Assembly (NCBI RefSeq): GCF_024166365.1
Contig: NC_064819.1
Span: 110,342,293-110,406,292, forward strand
DNA: 64,000 nt
Direction of reading: 5' to 3'
Source of the DNA: Elephas maximus indicus
Taxonomy: Eukaryota > Chordata > Mammalia > Proboscidea > Elephantidae
Shown: positions 10,626 to 20,565 of the stretch, one piece after another
Layout: each line of letters begins with the position of its first letter
Position numbering within the stretch: position 1 is the first letter of the stretch
Translations under genes and position numbers: made by a program
The notes under the pieces: generated by a model
What the model saw: only the letters and a program-made list of their open reading frames with translations
Told to the model about the DNA's origin: nothing
Database searches by the model: none

Positions 10626-11008
10626 AGATCAACCACTGAAACCCTGTGGAGCACAGTTATATTGTGACACACATAAGGTCACCAAGAGTCGGAGCTGGCT
10701 TGACAGCACCTAGGTTACTGGTATATTGGAGCCATGCAGTGGGGTCAGTAAGAAGGTGAACTCTGTAGCCAGACCACCTGGAATTGAATCCGAATCCCAC
10801 CACCTAATAGCTGTGTGATGTTGAGAAGGTCTTTTAACCTCTCTGTGGCTCAGTTCCGTCATCTGTAAAATATTGATAATAATAGTATCCTGTACCTACT
10901 TTGTGGAAACTCTGGTGGTGTGGTGGTTAAGAGCTATGGCTGCTAGCCAAAAGATTAGCAGTTCAAATCCACCAGGTGCTCCTTGGAAACTGTATGGGGC
11001 AGTTCTAC
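10626..11008 (+). repeat. 383-bp duplicated segment, copy 2, inserted in L2
   Basis: Same internal order as 9083-9465: half SINE, MIR part, part SINE. It lies between two parts of one L2, so this is the inserted copy. Flanks 'cactgattgcctgc' (10608-10621) and 'cactgggcctgc' (11010-11021) may be a decayed target duplication. There is no A tail. Confidence 0.88.
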
Positions 11009-11176
11009 CCACTGGGCCTGCCTCCTGTGGGCTCCCCAGCACTCTGTGGTTGCCTTGCATGGTACTTATCGCCCTGATTTGTTGGTCTCCCCTGCACCCT
11101 TGTGAGGTCTTTGAAGGCCGGGCCTGTGCCCAGGTAATTTTTTATTCTTGTGAAAGTCACAGGACCTGACACTTAG

Positions 11177-11375
11177 GTGGCCAATTACCATCCAGTTGAC
11201 TCAACTCATGGTGACCCTATGTGTGTCAGAATAGAACTGTGCTCCATAGGGTTTTCGATGGCTGATTTTTTGGAAGTTGATCATCCGGCCTTTCTTCCAA
11301 GGTACCTTTGGGTGGAGTCAAACTTCCAAACTTTAGGTTAGTAGCCAAGCACATTAACCATTTTAACTACCCAGA
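11177..11375 (-). mobile_element. AfroSINE, long form
   Basis: Reverse copy with 'agaactgtgctccatagggtttt' complement block and diverged head. Flanks 'gacacttag' (11168-11176) and 'gactcttag' (11376-11384) look like a 9-bp duplication with one mismatch, in the L2 end. Confidence 0.88.
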
Positions 11376-11659
11376 GACTCTTAGTAGGTGCTTAATAAAA
11401 GTTTATGGAATGACTGAAGAAACCAGGCTACTCTTCAGTTAATGGGTAACATATTGATCAACATCTTAACCACTTGGGATATGTGGCATGTAGTGTTGAC
11501 CCAATATTGAAGTCTTCAAATTTGGAAATGATTCTCTCCCCAACCCCCACTTTAAAAATGTTAGTTGCATTTATTCAAGGTTCTTATTATATGATTAATG
11601 TAACTCATTGTAGAGGCAGCAGAGCTGAGCTTCCAACTCTCCAGAATTCTGCTGCCACT

Positions 11660-12004
11660 GAGTTGCATAGTGATCACCAACTTGAGTGTGGCTAGGAACA
11701 AGGATGAAAACAGAAGCCTGAGGCATTTAACAACATTAGGGTAGTGTCCCATCCAGTAGGAACATACTACCACCAAGGAAGAAGAGCCAGGAGCAGACCC
11801 AGGGTCACTGTGCTGAGAACCTCCTAGACCCAGGGAAAGATTGATGAGGACCTTCCACCATACTGGACAGAGAGAAAGCCTTATCCTAGAGCCAGCATCC
11901 TGATGTCAGACTTTTAGCCTTCTAAACTGTGAGAAAATAAATTTCTGTTTGTTAAAGGCACCAACTTGTGGTATTTCCACTATAGTAGCACTAGATAACT
12001 AAGA
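11660..12004 (+). mobile_element. ERVL-MaLR LTR
   Basis: Ends with the MLT-like 'gtgagaaaataaatttctg...ggtatttccactatag...aactaagaca'. The 5' boundary is uncertain. Confidence 0.75.
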
Positions 12005-12400
12005 CAGAATTTGGTACTGAGAGTGAGGTGCTACTCTAACAGATACCTAAAATGTGGCAATGGTTTTGGAATTGGGTAATGGGTAGAGTCTAGAAGAGTT
12101 TTAAGGTGCCTAATTGTAAAAGCCTAGATTGACTTGAAGAGACTGTTTGTGGAATTATGGAGGTCAAAGGTAATTCTAGTGAGGGCTCAGAAGGAAGTGA
12201 GGAGAACTGTAACACCAGAGAGGGTGCAGACAGCGAAAAGCAGTGGCAGAGAAACTGCGGTAGCAGAGCCAAGGGACTAGCGCGAGATGGCGGTGGAGCC
12301 AACCCATAGCATGAGAGAGCTAACTGCCTTCAGGCCAAGAGGCCAAGGAACCAGGAAGCAGAAGTTGAAGAGACAAAGAGCATCAGAAGCAGAGCTCCCT
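12005..12400 (+). mobile_element. ERVL/MaLR internal region with primer-binding-site remnant
   Basis: Directly after the LTR, 'tttggtactgagagtgaggt' resembles the tRNA-Leu primer site that gives ERVL its name. The typical MaLR internal 'caatggttttggaattgggtaatgg' and 'gagggctcagaaggaagtgagg' follow. No reading frame survives. Confidence 0.75.
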
Positions 12401-13753
12401 CAGTCTTAAAGGGTAGGGCCATGACCTCTGGCGTCTCCATGTAGCATCAAATCCCACTACGTTGCTCTAAGCCCAGTCCAAAAAGTTCCGTTGCATGAAA
12501 GGTAAAGTCTTTACAGCCAGTACTGGGATGAGGACATGCCCAATCTCTTCGTGTCTGAATTCAAGTCATAGGATGGGAATGGAGGTTTTTACAGGGTTTT
12601 ATTGCCCTTGGGTCTGAGAAACGTTTGTTGTTTGGTTGATTAATACTCTGCCATTTATACTGACCACATGGCTTCATTTTGAGAGCTCTGAATGCACAAG
12701 GGCTACTGGGTAGAAGGGGAAGCAGGTTTTTGGGAGCATGTGTCAAAATCTTTCTTGATATTTCTTTGTCTTAAGGCACACAGGCATCAGAATTTTAACC
12801 TTAATATAATTATATTTCTGAACTCAGAAAAACACTGTGGTATCATTTTATTAGCAAAGTGATGTTAGTAGCTAAAGTTCAGTGAGAGCCAGGTGTGGTA
12901 TTAAGTGCTTTTATACAGATTATCTTATTTATTCCTGGCAATATGTCTATAAAAGTAGGTACAACTACATTTTACAGGTAAGAAAATGGAGATTCAGTGC
13001 GTCTAGATGAGTTTCTACAGTCATCCAACTAGAAGGTGATGAGGCTGGGATTTTAACCAAGGTCTGGCCCCAAAGCCTGGATGCTTCTCTCTCCTCAGAT
13101 GGCTTCCTCTGATAAGTACAGGGCATTTATTTCCATATATACTCTGGCTGCATTCTCCAAACAGTTCAAAGAGCTGTAGAAAATATTTTGAGAACTTTCG
13201 CTCAGATAGACCTTCAGCAAATATGCCTTATTTTGCTTGAGAAGTTCTCTGTTTCTTGCTCTTTTGTCCATTCATTGATTGCTTTAAGACAGCAACTGAA
13301 CTGCCACACAGGGCTTCGCTAATAGATAGGTGACTCTGGTTCATACCAAAGATGTGATTACTAGAGGTCTCCATCCCCAGCACTCCCTCATTTCTCCTCT
13401 CAGCACAGGAAAGGGAAAGCCTGGAATGTGGTGAGGTTGAATTCAGGCATATCTTCTTGAACTTGGATCCATAAGCCTTAAATGGAAAATTTACAAGGCA
13501 AAGAGCCCTCCTGGGGGTCCCACTGTGAAGTTACAAATCATGTTTGTTCTACTGGTCCCCCCGCCCCCCATCATGGGAGCTTGTGACCAGTGTGCATCCT
13601 CTACCTCTTGCACTCTTATCTTTACCTCTGAAGAACTGTAGAGAGAAATCACAGGAGTTGGAAATTCTGACTTACCTTTTGCTCTTAGTTGTTACGCTGA
13701 GGCTGGGGGAGCCCCGTTCTTAGAATATGATAGTGAAAGATTATGAATGATGA
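12401..13753. other. Mostly unrecognised; contains one MIR
   Basis: 12401-12560 may be further retroviral internal sequence. Beyond that only the MIR at 12885-13095 is recognised. A possible reverse-strand donor at 13669-13675 pairs only with a 43-bp unsupported segment. Confidence 0.4.
12885..13095 (-). mobile_element. MIR
   Basis: Reverse MIR with 'cattttacaggtaagaaaatggagattcag' and 'gaggctgggattttaaccaaggtctg' in the expected order. Confidence 0.8.
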
Positions 13754-14660
13754 TTGCAGCTGTCATCTGGGGAGGGGGATTTAAGAGCCTCTTGCTCAAA
13801 GTTGAAAGGAATGGCCAAAGAAGCGAAGATATTTATGTCTTATGTGAATGCTCACCAAAGGGTGACCTTGGTAAAGGAAGATTTTAGCAATCAGGTGAAT
13901 AGGATGACACACTCTGTGGATACCAGTCAACCTTTTTCCCCAGCCACTCCTGTCATTGTCCAATGGGCTCATGAACAAAGTGGTCATGATGGCAGGGATG
14001 GAGGCTATGCCTGGGCTCAGCAACATGGACATCCACTCACCAAGGCCAACTTGGCTACAGCCATGGCTGAATTCCCAATCTGCCAGCAGCAGAGACCAAC
14101 AGAGTCTCTGGTATGACACTATTCCTTGGGGCGATCAGCCAGCAACCTGCTGGCAGGTTGATTACATTGGACCATTTCCATCATGGAAAGGACAGCATTT
14201 TATCCTTACAGGGATAGATACTTACTCTGTATATGGATTTGTCTTCCCTGCACACAATGTTTCTGCTAAAACTACCATCCGTGGACTGACAGAATGCCTT
14301 ATCCACCATCATGGTATCCCACACCACATCGCCCCTGACCAAGGAACTCACTTCACAGCAAATGAATTCATGGAATTCACTGGTCTTACCATGTTCCCCA
14401 TCATCCCAAAGCAGCTGGCTTGACAGAATGATGGAATAGCCAATTATGGCACCAGCTAGATGGCAATACTTTACAGGGTTGGGGCAATGTTCTCTAGGAG
14501 GACATTGTATATGCTCTAAACCAGAGTCCAATATATGGTGCTGTTTCTTCCATAGCCAGGATTCATGGTTCCAGGAATCAAGGGTGGGAATGGGAGTGGC
14601 ACCACTCACTATTACCCCCAGTGGCCCACTCCCTGAGGTGTGGCCTGCATCCAATATACA
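13754..14660 (+). pseudogene. ERVL pol remnant (integrase region), broken
   Basis: Decayed endogenous retrovirus, class III/ERVL-like. A frame at 13754-14116 carries the region of the N-terminal zinc-binding motif, with both His but only one of the paired Cys visible. Near 14100 the frame shifts, and the integrase core continues in the frame 13956-14423. There, 'QVDYIG' holds the first catalytic Asp and 'APDQG' the second. The frame stops at 14423, before the expected Glu. From 14445 the ERVL 3' internal region continues without an open frame. It cannot encode a working protein. There is no env-like segment. A 164-residue reverse-strand frame over 14181-14675 is a shadow. Confidence 0.88.
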
Positions 14661-15075
14661 TGGATGTTCCTGCAAAGCTCACCTTCTCTCAAGTCTTCAT
14701 CTGACTCGTCATCCCTTAACCTCTGGTTCTTGGGATGTGAACCAGCAGCCTGCCACCTGACATGCTGATTTTGTCAGCCCCCGCAGCCGTATAAGTCAAG
14801 AGAAACCTTGAGTCTGATGCCTGATCTACGGCTTTGGGACTTGCCAGCCTCCACAACTACATGAGCCATTTCCTTGAAATAAACCTCTCTCTATGTATTT
14901 ATGGAAACCCTAGTGGTGTAGTGGTTAAGAGCTATGGCTGCTAACCAAAAGGTCGGCAGTTCAAATCTACCAGGTGCTCCTTAGAAACCATATGGGGCAG
15001 TTCTAGTCTGTCCTGTGTTTAATATATATATACATACACTTCACTGGTTTTGTTCCTCTAGAGAATCCAGTCCAA
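14661..15075 (+). mobile_element. Retroviral LTR-like 3' flank, split by a SINE
   Basis: Downstream of the ERVL internal part, 'gggacttgccagcctcc...tgaaataaacctctctcta' and, after the SINE, 'ttcactggttttgttcctctagag' match the 3' part of old mammalian LTR-type repeats. The exact family was not fixed. Confidence 0.5.
14900..15017 (+). mobile_element. AfroSINE, short form, 3'-truncated
   Basis: Head with A box ('tagtggtgtagtgg') and B box ('agttcaaatct') present. It stops at 'agtctgtcctgtg' before the common tail. Confidence 0.88.
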
Positions 15076-16289
15076 GCCAGAGCCCTTGCTCAAAGTGGGA
15101 AGGAAAATGAGGCAATTACGTAAGTGTAGAGGAAATTCACTTTTATTTCCTTAAAAGCATTCTTTATTGGAAGAGTCACACTCCTAGGATCTCAGGCAAT
15201 CGTGGTAGACTATGAAAGTTTGCTGTGTGGAGAGAGAGGGAGGGCAGAGAGGGGAAAAAACCATCTGGGACCTGAGTGAATCTGAGCTGTTAAAAAGTTG
15301 TTGGTCTTGCCAGATTCCAACTAGGTTTGACAGCTGTTAAATAAGGCACCTGAGAAAATAGCTTTAATTTTGCAATTTGGAAATAGAAGGGAAAATTCAC
15401 CAGGATTAGATGCACAGAAAGAGTACAAGGGACTTTCCTGGGCCTGTGCAGAGGCTTCTAGGTGTGACTCACTGAGCCCTGGTATACAGGGAATAGATTG
15501 TCGTCCTGCTAGGATGGAAAAGGCGCATTTTCTCCCCTCTGAATCTGGACACTAACAATGACAAGCTTAAGGCAAAGCCTGTTAGGAAACCGCCTCTGTG
15601 CAACACCCCCCTCTACTGGGCTCTTGCATGGAAAACAGTTACCCCAAAGGCTCTAAGCCTCCTTAGAATCTTCTAGGAGCTTTTTCTTCACATTAAAGCA
15701 CATTTTAGAGTTGGCCAAGGTGATTTCCCCTGCCCTCTCCGCTATGCGTTGATTCAGATGAAAAATTCTCTATCTGCACATGCACCCAAGAAAGATAAGA
15801 CATACACCCAGGGAGATGAATGAAACGATAACAGGGGAATGAATGGACTCTTAGGGCCTCAGAAAACCCGATTGTTTCCCTGGTGGGGATTGAGGTCCAG
15901 AGAGGGGAGTTACTGCTGAAGACACCCAGCTGGTAAGAGGCCACACTGGGGCTTAAACCCCCTTCTCCTGTGTTCCTTAGTGTTCTTTCTCCAGTGACAG
16001 AATGCCTTGTAAATGTTCAGGGTAGCTGACTCTTGAGAGGGGCTTCTGGTCGTGGAAATCATAGGACTAGTCTAGGGAGGCTGTTTCTCTCTCTGAGTCT
16101 CCTTCCCTGCCCAGAGAGGGATTTTCTGTGGTTCCAAGTGACCCCAGGGAAATGGTCTGGCCCCAGGTCCCTGTGACCCACAGACCTTAATTAAGCCTAG
16201 GGAGAGCCTGGGTGATGTGCCAAGTACCTCCATGCCCTTCCTAATCCCAGGGCCTAGGCTCTTCCCCATGAGAGTCACTCCTTCCAGAG
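15076..16289. other. Nothing recognised (1.2 kb)
   Basis: Low repeat density compared with the neighbours. Frames at 15370-15555 (+) and 15705-15944 (-) have no splice pairs or recognisable domains. Conservation would decide whether anything functional lies here. Confidence 0.45.
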
Positions 16290-16712
16290 CAGTGCTGTCC
16301 AGTAGAACTTTCTGCCATGATGGAAATGTTCTATATCTGCACTGTCCAATGTGGTAGCCAATACCCGACCCCCCCAAAAAAAACAAACCCAAACCCATTG
16401 CTGTCACGTTGAATCTGACTCATGGCAACCCCATGTGTTACAGAGTAGAACTATTCCATAGGGATTTTTTTGGGCTATAATCTTAACAGAAGCAGCTCGC
16501 CAGGGTTTTCTTCCACAGTATTGCTGGGTGGGTTCTAATTGCCCACCTTTAGGTTAGTAGTCGAGCACAATTTACTTGGCCACCAAGGACCTCTACTACT
16601 TAGCACTCGAAATGTGGTTAGTGTGACAAAGAAACTGAATTTTAATTTAATTTTAATTAATTTTAATTTAAATAGCCTCAAGTGTCTAGTGGCTACCTAC
16701 CGGACAGCACAG
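16290..16712. mobile_element. hAT-type MER DNA transposon, split by a SINE
   Basis: Terminal inverted repeats 'cagtgctgtcc' (16290) and 'ggacagcacag' (16702-16712), with an A/T-rich 'ttttaatttaattttaatt' centre. Flanks 'ttccagag' and 'tactagaa' may be a decayed 8-bp duplication. The 111-residue reverse frame across its left end is chance. Confidence 0.85.
16383..16595 (-). mobile_element. AfroSINE, long form, inside the hAT element
   Basis: Reverse copy from tail complement ('cattgctgtcacgttgaatc') to head complement ending 'ccaccaaggacctct'. Confidence 0.9.
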
Positions 16713-16854
16713 TACTAGAAGGGCCCATTGATGTAGCACTTGGGCAACAAACTATTAGTTTCCTTATTAGGTTAGTAGATATCACCTGGTGATTAGCAGG
16801 GCTGTGTGGCAAGGACAGGACCCCGGCTGTGGCAGAGGAGCAAGTACAAACAGC

Positions 16855-16985
16855 ACTGGAGCTGGAGTCAAAACACCTGGGTTGTCATCTTGTTTGTGTC
16901 CCAGAGTAGCCACATGGCTCTGGGAAAGACCTAATTCCTGGGCCTCTGTTTTCCTGTCTGTGAAATGGGGAGGCTGCTGGTCCTT
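16855..16985 (+). mobile_element. MIR fragment
   Basis: 'gctggagtcaaaacacctgg' through 'ctgggcctctgttttcctgtctgtgaaatgggg' follows the MIR order. Confidence 0.8.
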
Positions 16986-17090
16986 AGCCTTTTTGCTATT
17001 TAGGAACCCTTTATTTTTTTCTGCCTGTTTAAGGGGCGGGTGGTGGGGGGAAGCTTATCTATACCACAAATAGCACTTATTAAGCAATAA

Positions 17091-17328
17091 AACAAACAAC
17101 AAACAAAACCCAACAAAAAAACAAACCAGTTGCTGTTGAGTTGGTTTCGACTCATAGTTTCCCCATCTGTGCAGCGTAGAGCTATATTCCGGAGGGTTTG
17201 CAAGGCTGTGGCCTTTCAGAAGTCAGTCACCAGGCTTTTCTTCCGAGGTATCTCTGGGTGGACTGAACTACCAATCTTTCTTTTGGGTAGTGGTCGAGTA
17301 CTTAACTATCTGTGCCACCCAGGGACTT
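17091..17328 (-). mobile_element. AfroSINE, long form, with 15-bp target duplication
   Basis: Reverse copy. Flanks 'cttattaagcaataa' (17076-17090) and 'cttattaagcagtaa' (17329-17343) match at 14 of 15 positions. Confidence 0.93.
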
Positions 17329-17357
17329 CTTATTAAGCAGTAAGTGCTGCCATTTTA

Positions 17358-17558
17358 AATTGCTTGGTAAAGTAGAGGGTCACCAAAAAAGAGGAAGACC
17401 CTCAACAAGATGGATTGATACAGCAGCTGCAACAATGGGCTCCAACAGGGCAACAATTGTGAGGATGGCGCAGGACCGGGTAATGTTTTGTTCTGTTGTA
17501 CGTGGTGTTGCTGTGAGTCGGAACTGACTCGATGGCACCTCACAACAGCAACAATAAT
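17358..17558 (+). mobile_element. RTE LINE 3' end
   Basis: 5'-truncated RTE: 'agaggaagaccctcaacaag' encodes the KRGRPSTRW-like C-terminal motif of the RTE polyprotein, and the copy ends 'gactcgatggcacctcacaac' plus CAA repeats. Part of the 71-residue frame at 17312-17527 is this remnant. Confidence 0.88.
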
Positions 17559-18262
17559 CAGGACTTTTTATCAGCTCCAGCTGACCTGAGTGGTCACATC
17601 ACATTTATAATTCCATCCAAAAGCAAAGAAACCTAAGGTATAATTGGCCTGTTAGCTCTCGATGAGGCACATGTGTGCTTTTTGAGTGGCCTTTTGAAAT
17701 ATTGAAAATACCTCTAGAACCCCCATTATTGCTTCCTGGGGCCTTTAGGGGGCTCAGGGACCAAGGTTAGAATTCATGGGAGGATCTAGTCAGGGGTTGG
17801 GAGAGGGAGTGTTGGTGTGGTGCTCCTTGGGGGGTCTGGGCCTCGTTGGAACCAACCACTGAAATGCAGATGGAAAAACTGTGCAGACGAGGATTTTTGC
17901 TGGCTTCACCCTTTTGCTTATGATAGTGCTTGGGGGCCACTGGGAGATGTTAGATCCGTCTTGATCTGGCCTTCAGACCAGGCAGCAACCAGCCACCACG
18001 CCAGGCTGTCCCTCCCTGCCCCGATCCAGGCACCACTTCCACCAGCAGGGGACAGAGCATGAGGCAAAGGGCCATTTGATTCCCAGCATGTGACTCTCCA
18101 AGGCTCTGAGAGGTGCCACAGAGACGGTGGTGGGAGCAATGAGGCAGAACTTGAGAAAAATTTACACAGGAAGTGGTAAGGAAGCGCCCTCTCCCTTCTG
18201 AGGGTCTTTGAGAGTGGAATGGTTTCTTTGAAGGACGTACTTTCAGGTTCAGCTAACATTGG
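17559..18262. other. Nothing recognised
   Basis: Non-repetitive in appearance. Opposing frames at 17817-18062 and 17918-18259 overlap each other and lack support. Confidence 0.4.
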
Positions 18263-18650
18263 TGCAGCACTTCTGGACTGGGTTATCTCATTGGATTCTT
18301 AAAGGCATTTCTCTGTGAGGGAGACGATATTACTCCACCCTATACGTAAGGAGTCTCGAGTGGTGCAAACGGTTAACCCACTTGGCTGCTAACCAAAAGG
18401 TTGGAGGCTCAAGTCCACCCAGAGACTCCTTGGAAGAAAGGCTGGTGATCTACTTCCAAAAAATCAACCACTGAAAACTCCATACAGCACAGTTGCATCC
18501 TGACACACCTGCGGTCACCATGATTTGGAGTTGACTTGACGGCAAACATGTAAGGAAGCAAAGGACCCAGGAGGCTAAGGGACCAGGTCAGGATAATTCA
18601 GCTGGTAAATGGTAATGCCAGGGTTCACAACCAGGACACAATCAAGAATC
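18263..18650 (-). mobile_element. MIR, split by a SINE
   Basis: 'gttatctcattggattcttaaag' to 18345, resuming at 18552 with 'gaccaggtcaggataattcagctgg...ccagggttcacaaccagg', in reverse MIR order. Confidence 0.65.
18348..18550 (+). mobile_element. AfroSINE, long form
   Basis: Complete head, middle and tail. Flanks 'atacgtaagga' and 'acatgtaagga' resemble a short target duplication. Confidence 0.9.
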
Positions 18651-18704
18651 TGAATTTGGACAATATGGTAGAGTCCTTCATATGCTACCTCTAATGGAAG
18701 AATG

Positions 18705-18897
18705 AGGAGCCTGGGTAGAGCAATGGTCGAGTGCAGGGCTGGTAACCGAAAGGTTGGTGGTTTGAACTCACCAGCAGCTCTACGGGAGAAAAGACCTGGC
18801 GATCTGCTCCCTAGCCTAGGAAACCCTGCAGGGCAGTTCTACTTTGTCTTATAGGGTAGCTATGGGATTAACTCGAAGGCACACAACAGCAACAACA
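18705..18897 (+). mobile_element. AfroSINE, middle form with CAA tail
   Basis: Head 'aggagcctgggtagagcaatgg', middle 'gacctggcgatctgctcc', tail ending 'cacacaacagcaacaacaa'. Confidence 0.9.
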
Positions 18898-19114
18898 ATG
18901 GAAGAATATGACCTGTGATGACTTGCTCTTACTGCCAGGCACTATTTTGTCAGGAACTCCTCCTTTAGCTCAAGAAACATCTTTCCTTGGTCCTCACATC
19001 ATCTCTCCTTCACCTATTGCTTCAGAGAATTGGTGTACAGGTTTTGTGTACACGTTTATGTATATAGGTTTTCATTTTTCAAAGATCTTTCTCACACTGG
19101 CTAATTTTCTTCTA

Positions 19115-19315
19115 GAAATCCCTGGGTGGTACAGACAGTTAAGTGCTTGACTACTAGGTGGAAGGATGGTGGTTTGAGCTCACCCAGAGGTACGTTGGAA
19201 GACAGGCCTGGCGATCCGCGTCCAAAAGGTCACAGCCTTAAAATCCATATGGAACAGTTCTATTCTGCCCACATGGGGTTGCCATGAGTCAGAACAACCA
19301 ACAACAAAAACAAAA
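19115..19315 (+). mobile_element. AfroSINE, intermediate of long and middle forms
   Basis: Head 'gaaatccctgggtggtacaga', middle 'ggtcacagccttaaaatcc', tail lost into 'aacaaccaacaacaaaaacaaa'. Confidence 0.88.
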
Positions 19316-19623
19316 TTGCCTTTTCCCAAGAACACGGGTAGGTAGGTGGAGCCAACCTTCTTGTTCCCATTTCATAGGTGCATAACCTGAGGTTCAGGAG
19401 TTACTTGACTTTGCCAATGATTTCTGGTTGACTAAATGAAAGGGAAATTTTCTGGCTCATATATTTGCCCTTTGAATTTCTCTAGGTCCAAGTTATGTAC
19501 CCAGTGCAGTGCCCTTCTGATTTTTTTTTTCTTTTTTGTTGTTTTTAAGAAAAGATTTTTATGCACTCCATTTTTGATAAAGAATCAGCTGTCCCACTCT
19601 GGGAAGTTTAATGTAGATGTCAT

Positions 19624-19700
19624 AGTTGTTAGCTGCCCTCGAATCAGCCTGGACTCATGGCAACCCCATGTGTTACAAAGGAGTACTGCTTCCTAGGATT
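19624..19700 (-). mobile_element. AfroSINE, 3' half, interrupted
   Basis: Reverse SINE tail ('tgttagctgccctcgaatc...gactcatggcaacccc') that breaks in 'taggattttc'. Its head half is at 19907-20013. Confidence 0.85.
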
Positions 19701-19906
19701 TTCTGGTGGCAGAATGGTTAAGCACTTGGCTGACAACTGAAAGGTTGGCGGTTTCAACCCACCAGTGGCCCTGCAGGAGAAAATACCTGGCAATCTGCTT
19801 CTGTAAAGATTACAGCCGAGGAAACCCTATGGGGAAGTTCCACTTTGTCATATAGGGTTGCTATGAATCGAAATTGACCTGATGGTACATAACAACAGCA
19901 AACACT
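19701..19906 (+). mobile_element. AfroSINE, middle form, inserted inside another SINE
   Basis: Starts 'tctggtggcagaatggttaag', has the middle block 'gtaaagattacagcc' and ends 'tacataacaacagcaaac'. The opposite-strand SINE resumes immediately after. Confidence 0.9.
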
Positions 19907-20013
19907 TTATAGAAGCAGATCACCAGGCCTTTCTTCCATGGCACGGCTGGGTGGGCTCAAATCCCCAACCTTTAGATTAGCAGCCAATCAAACTGCTTGC
20001 TATAACAGGGCTC
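19907..20013 (-). mobile_element. AfroSINE, head half of the interrupted copy
   Basis: Continues the 19624-19700 copy from 'tttatagaagcagatcacc' to the head complement ending 'ataacagggctcct'. Confidence 0.85.
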
Positions 20014-20033
20014 CTGTAGGGTCGATAACCAAA

Positions 20034-20196
20034 AAAAAAACCAAATCCATTGTTGTTGAGTCCATTCTGACTCATAGCAATCCTACAGGACAAAGAAGAA
20101 CTGCCCATAGGGTTTCCAAGGAGTGGGTGGTAGATTCAAACTGCCAACCTTTTGGTTAGCGGTCAAACACTTAACCACTGTGCCACCAGGGCTCCA
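20034..20196 (-). mobile_element. AfroSINE, short form
   Basis: Reverse, complete. The tail complement follows an A run (T run in the sense direction), and the head ends 'gccaccagggctcc'. Confidence 0.92.
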
Positions 20197-20221
20197 CAGT
20201 GTCAACAGAGCTTCCAAAATC

Positions 20222-20565
20222 TTTGTTGTTATTGTTAGCTGCCATTGAGTTGGCCCTGACTCATGGCAACTTTGCGCACAATGGAACGAAATGCTGGCCA
20301 CTTCTGCACCTTCCTTATGATGGGTTTCGGATGGGACTGTTGTGATACATAGGGTTTTTTATGGGCTGATTTTTGGAAGTAGATCACCCGGCCTTTCTTC
20401 CTAGTTTGTCTTAGTCTGGAAGCTCTGCTGAAACCTGTTAAGCATCAAAGCAACACGCAAGCCTCCACCGATGTACTGGTGGCTGTGCATGGGGTGTATT
20501 GGTTGGGAATCGAACCTGGGCCTCCTGCATGGAAGGTGAGAATTTTACCACTAAATGGCCAACGC
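20222..20565 (-). mobile_element. SINE with tRNA-Gly-like head and RTE-like tail
   Basis: In the sense direction (reverse strand), 20565-20492 resembles a whole tRNA-Gly: 7-bp acceptor arm partly paired, D-arm 'agtggtaaaattctc' with A box, anticodon loop 'cttccat', and perfect B box 'ggttcgattcc'. The body ('ttccagactaagacaaactagg...gatctacttccaaaaatc') and an RTE-like tail ending in CAA/TAA repeats follow. The same head-body combination is at 26098-26436, so this is a repeat family and not a chance tRNA pseudogene. Confidence 0.8.

Larger units (their letters stand above)
10420..11420 (+). mobile_element. L2, interrupted twice
   Basis: L2 3' region: 'cagagcctttgcacctgctc' before the first break, 'catggtacttatcgccctga...ttggtctcccc' after it, and 'agtaggtgcttaataaa' after the second. 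It is broken by the duplicated segment 10626-11008 and a reverse SINE. Confidence 0.8.

Noticed and set aside
13669-13735. Possible reverse-strand donor and 43-bp exon
   Set aside because: Weak acceptor, very short, and no supporting frame.
14181-14675. 164-residue reverse-strand frame, the longest in the window
   Set aside because: Antisense shadow of the ERVL integrase remnant; no family resemblance of its own.
16072-16407. 111-residue reverse frame
   Set aside because: Runs through a hAT transposon end and a SINE; no splice or domain support.
20492-20565. Functional tRNA-Gly gene
   Set aside because: Mispairs in acceptor and anticodon stems, and the same head is joined to the same SINE body at 26098. 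It is a SINE head.
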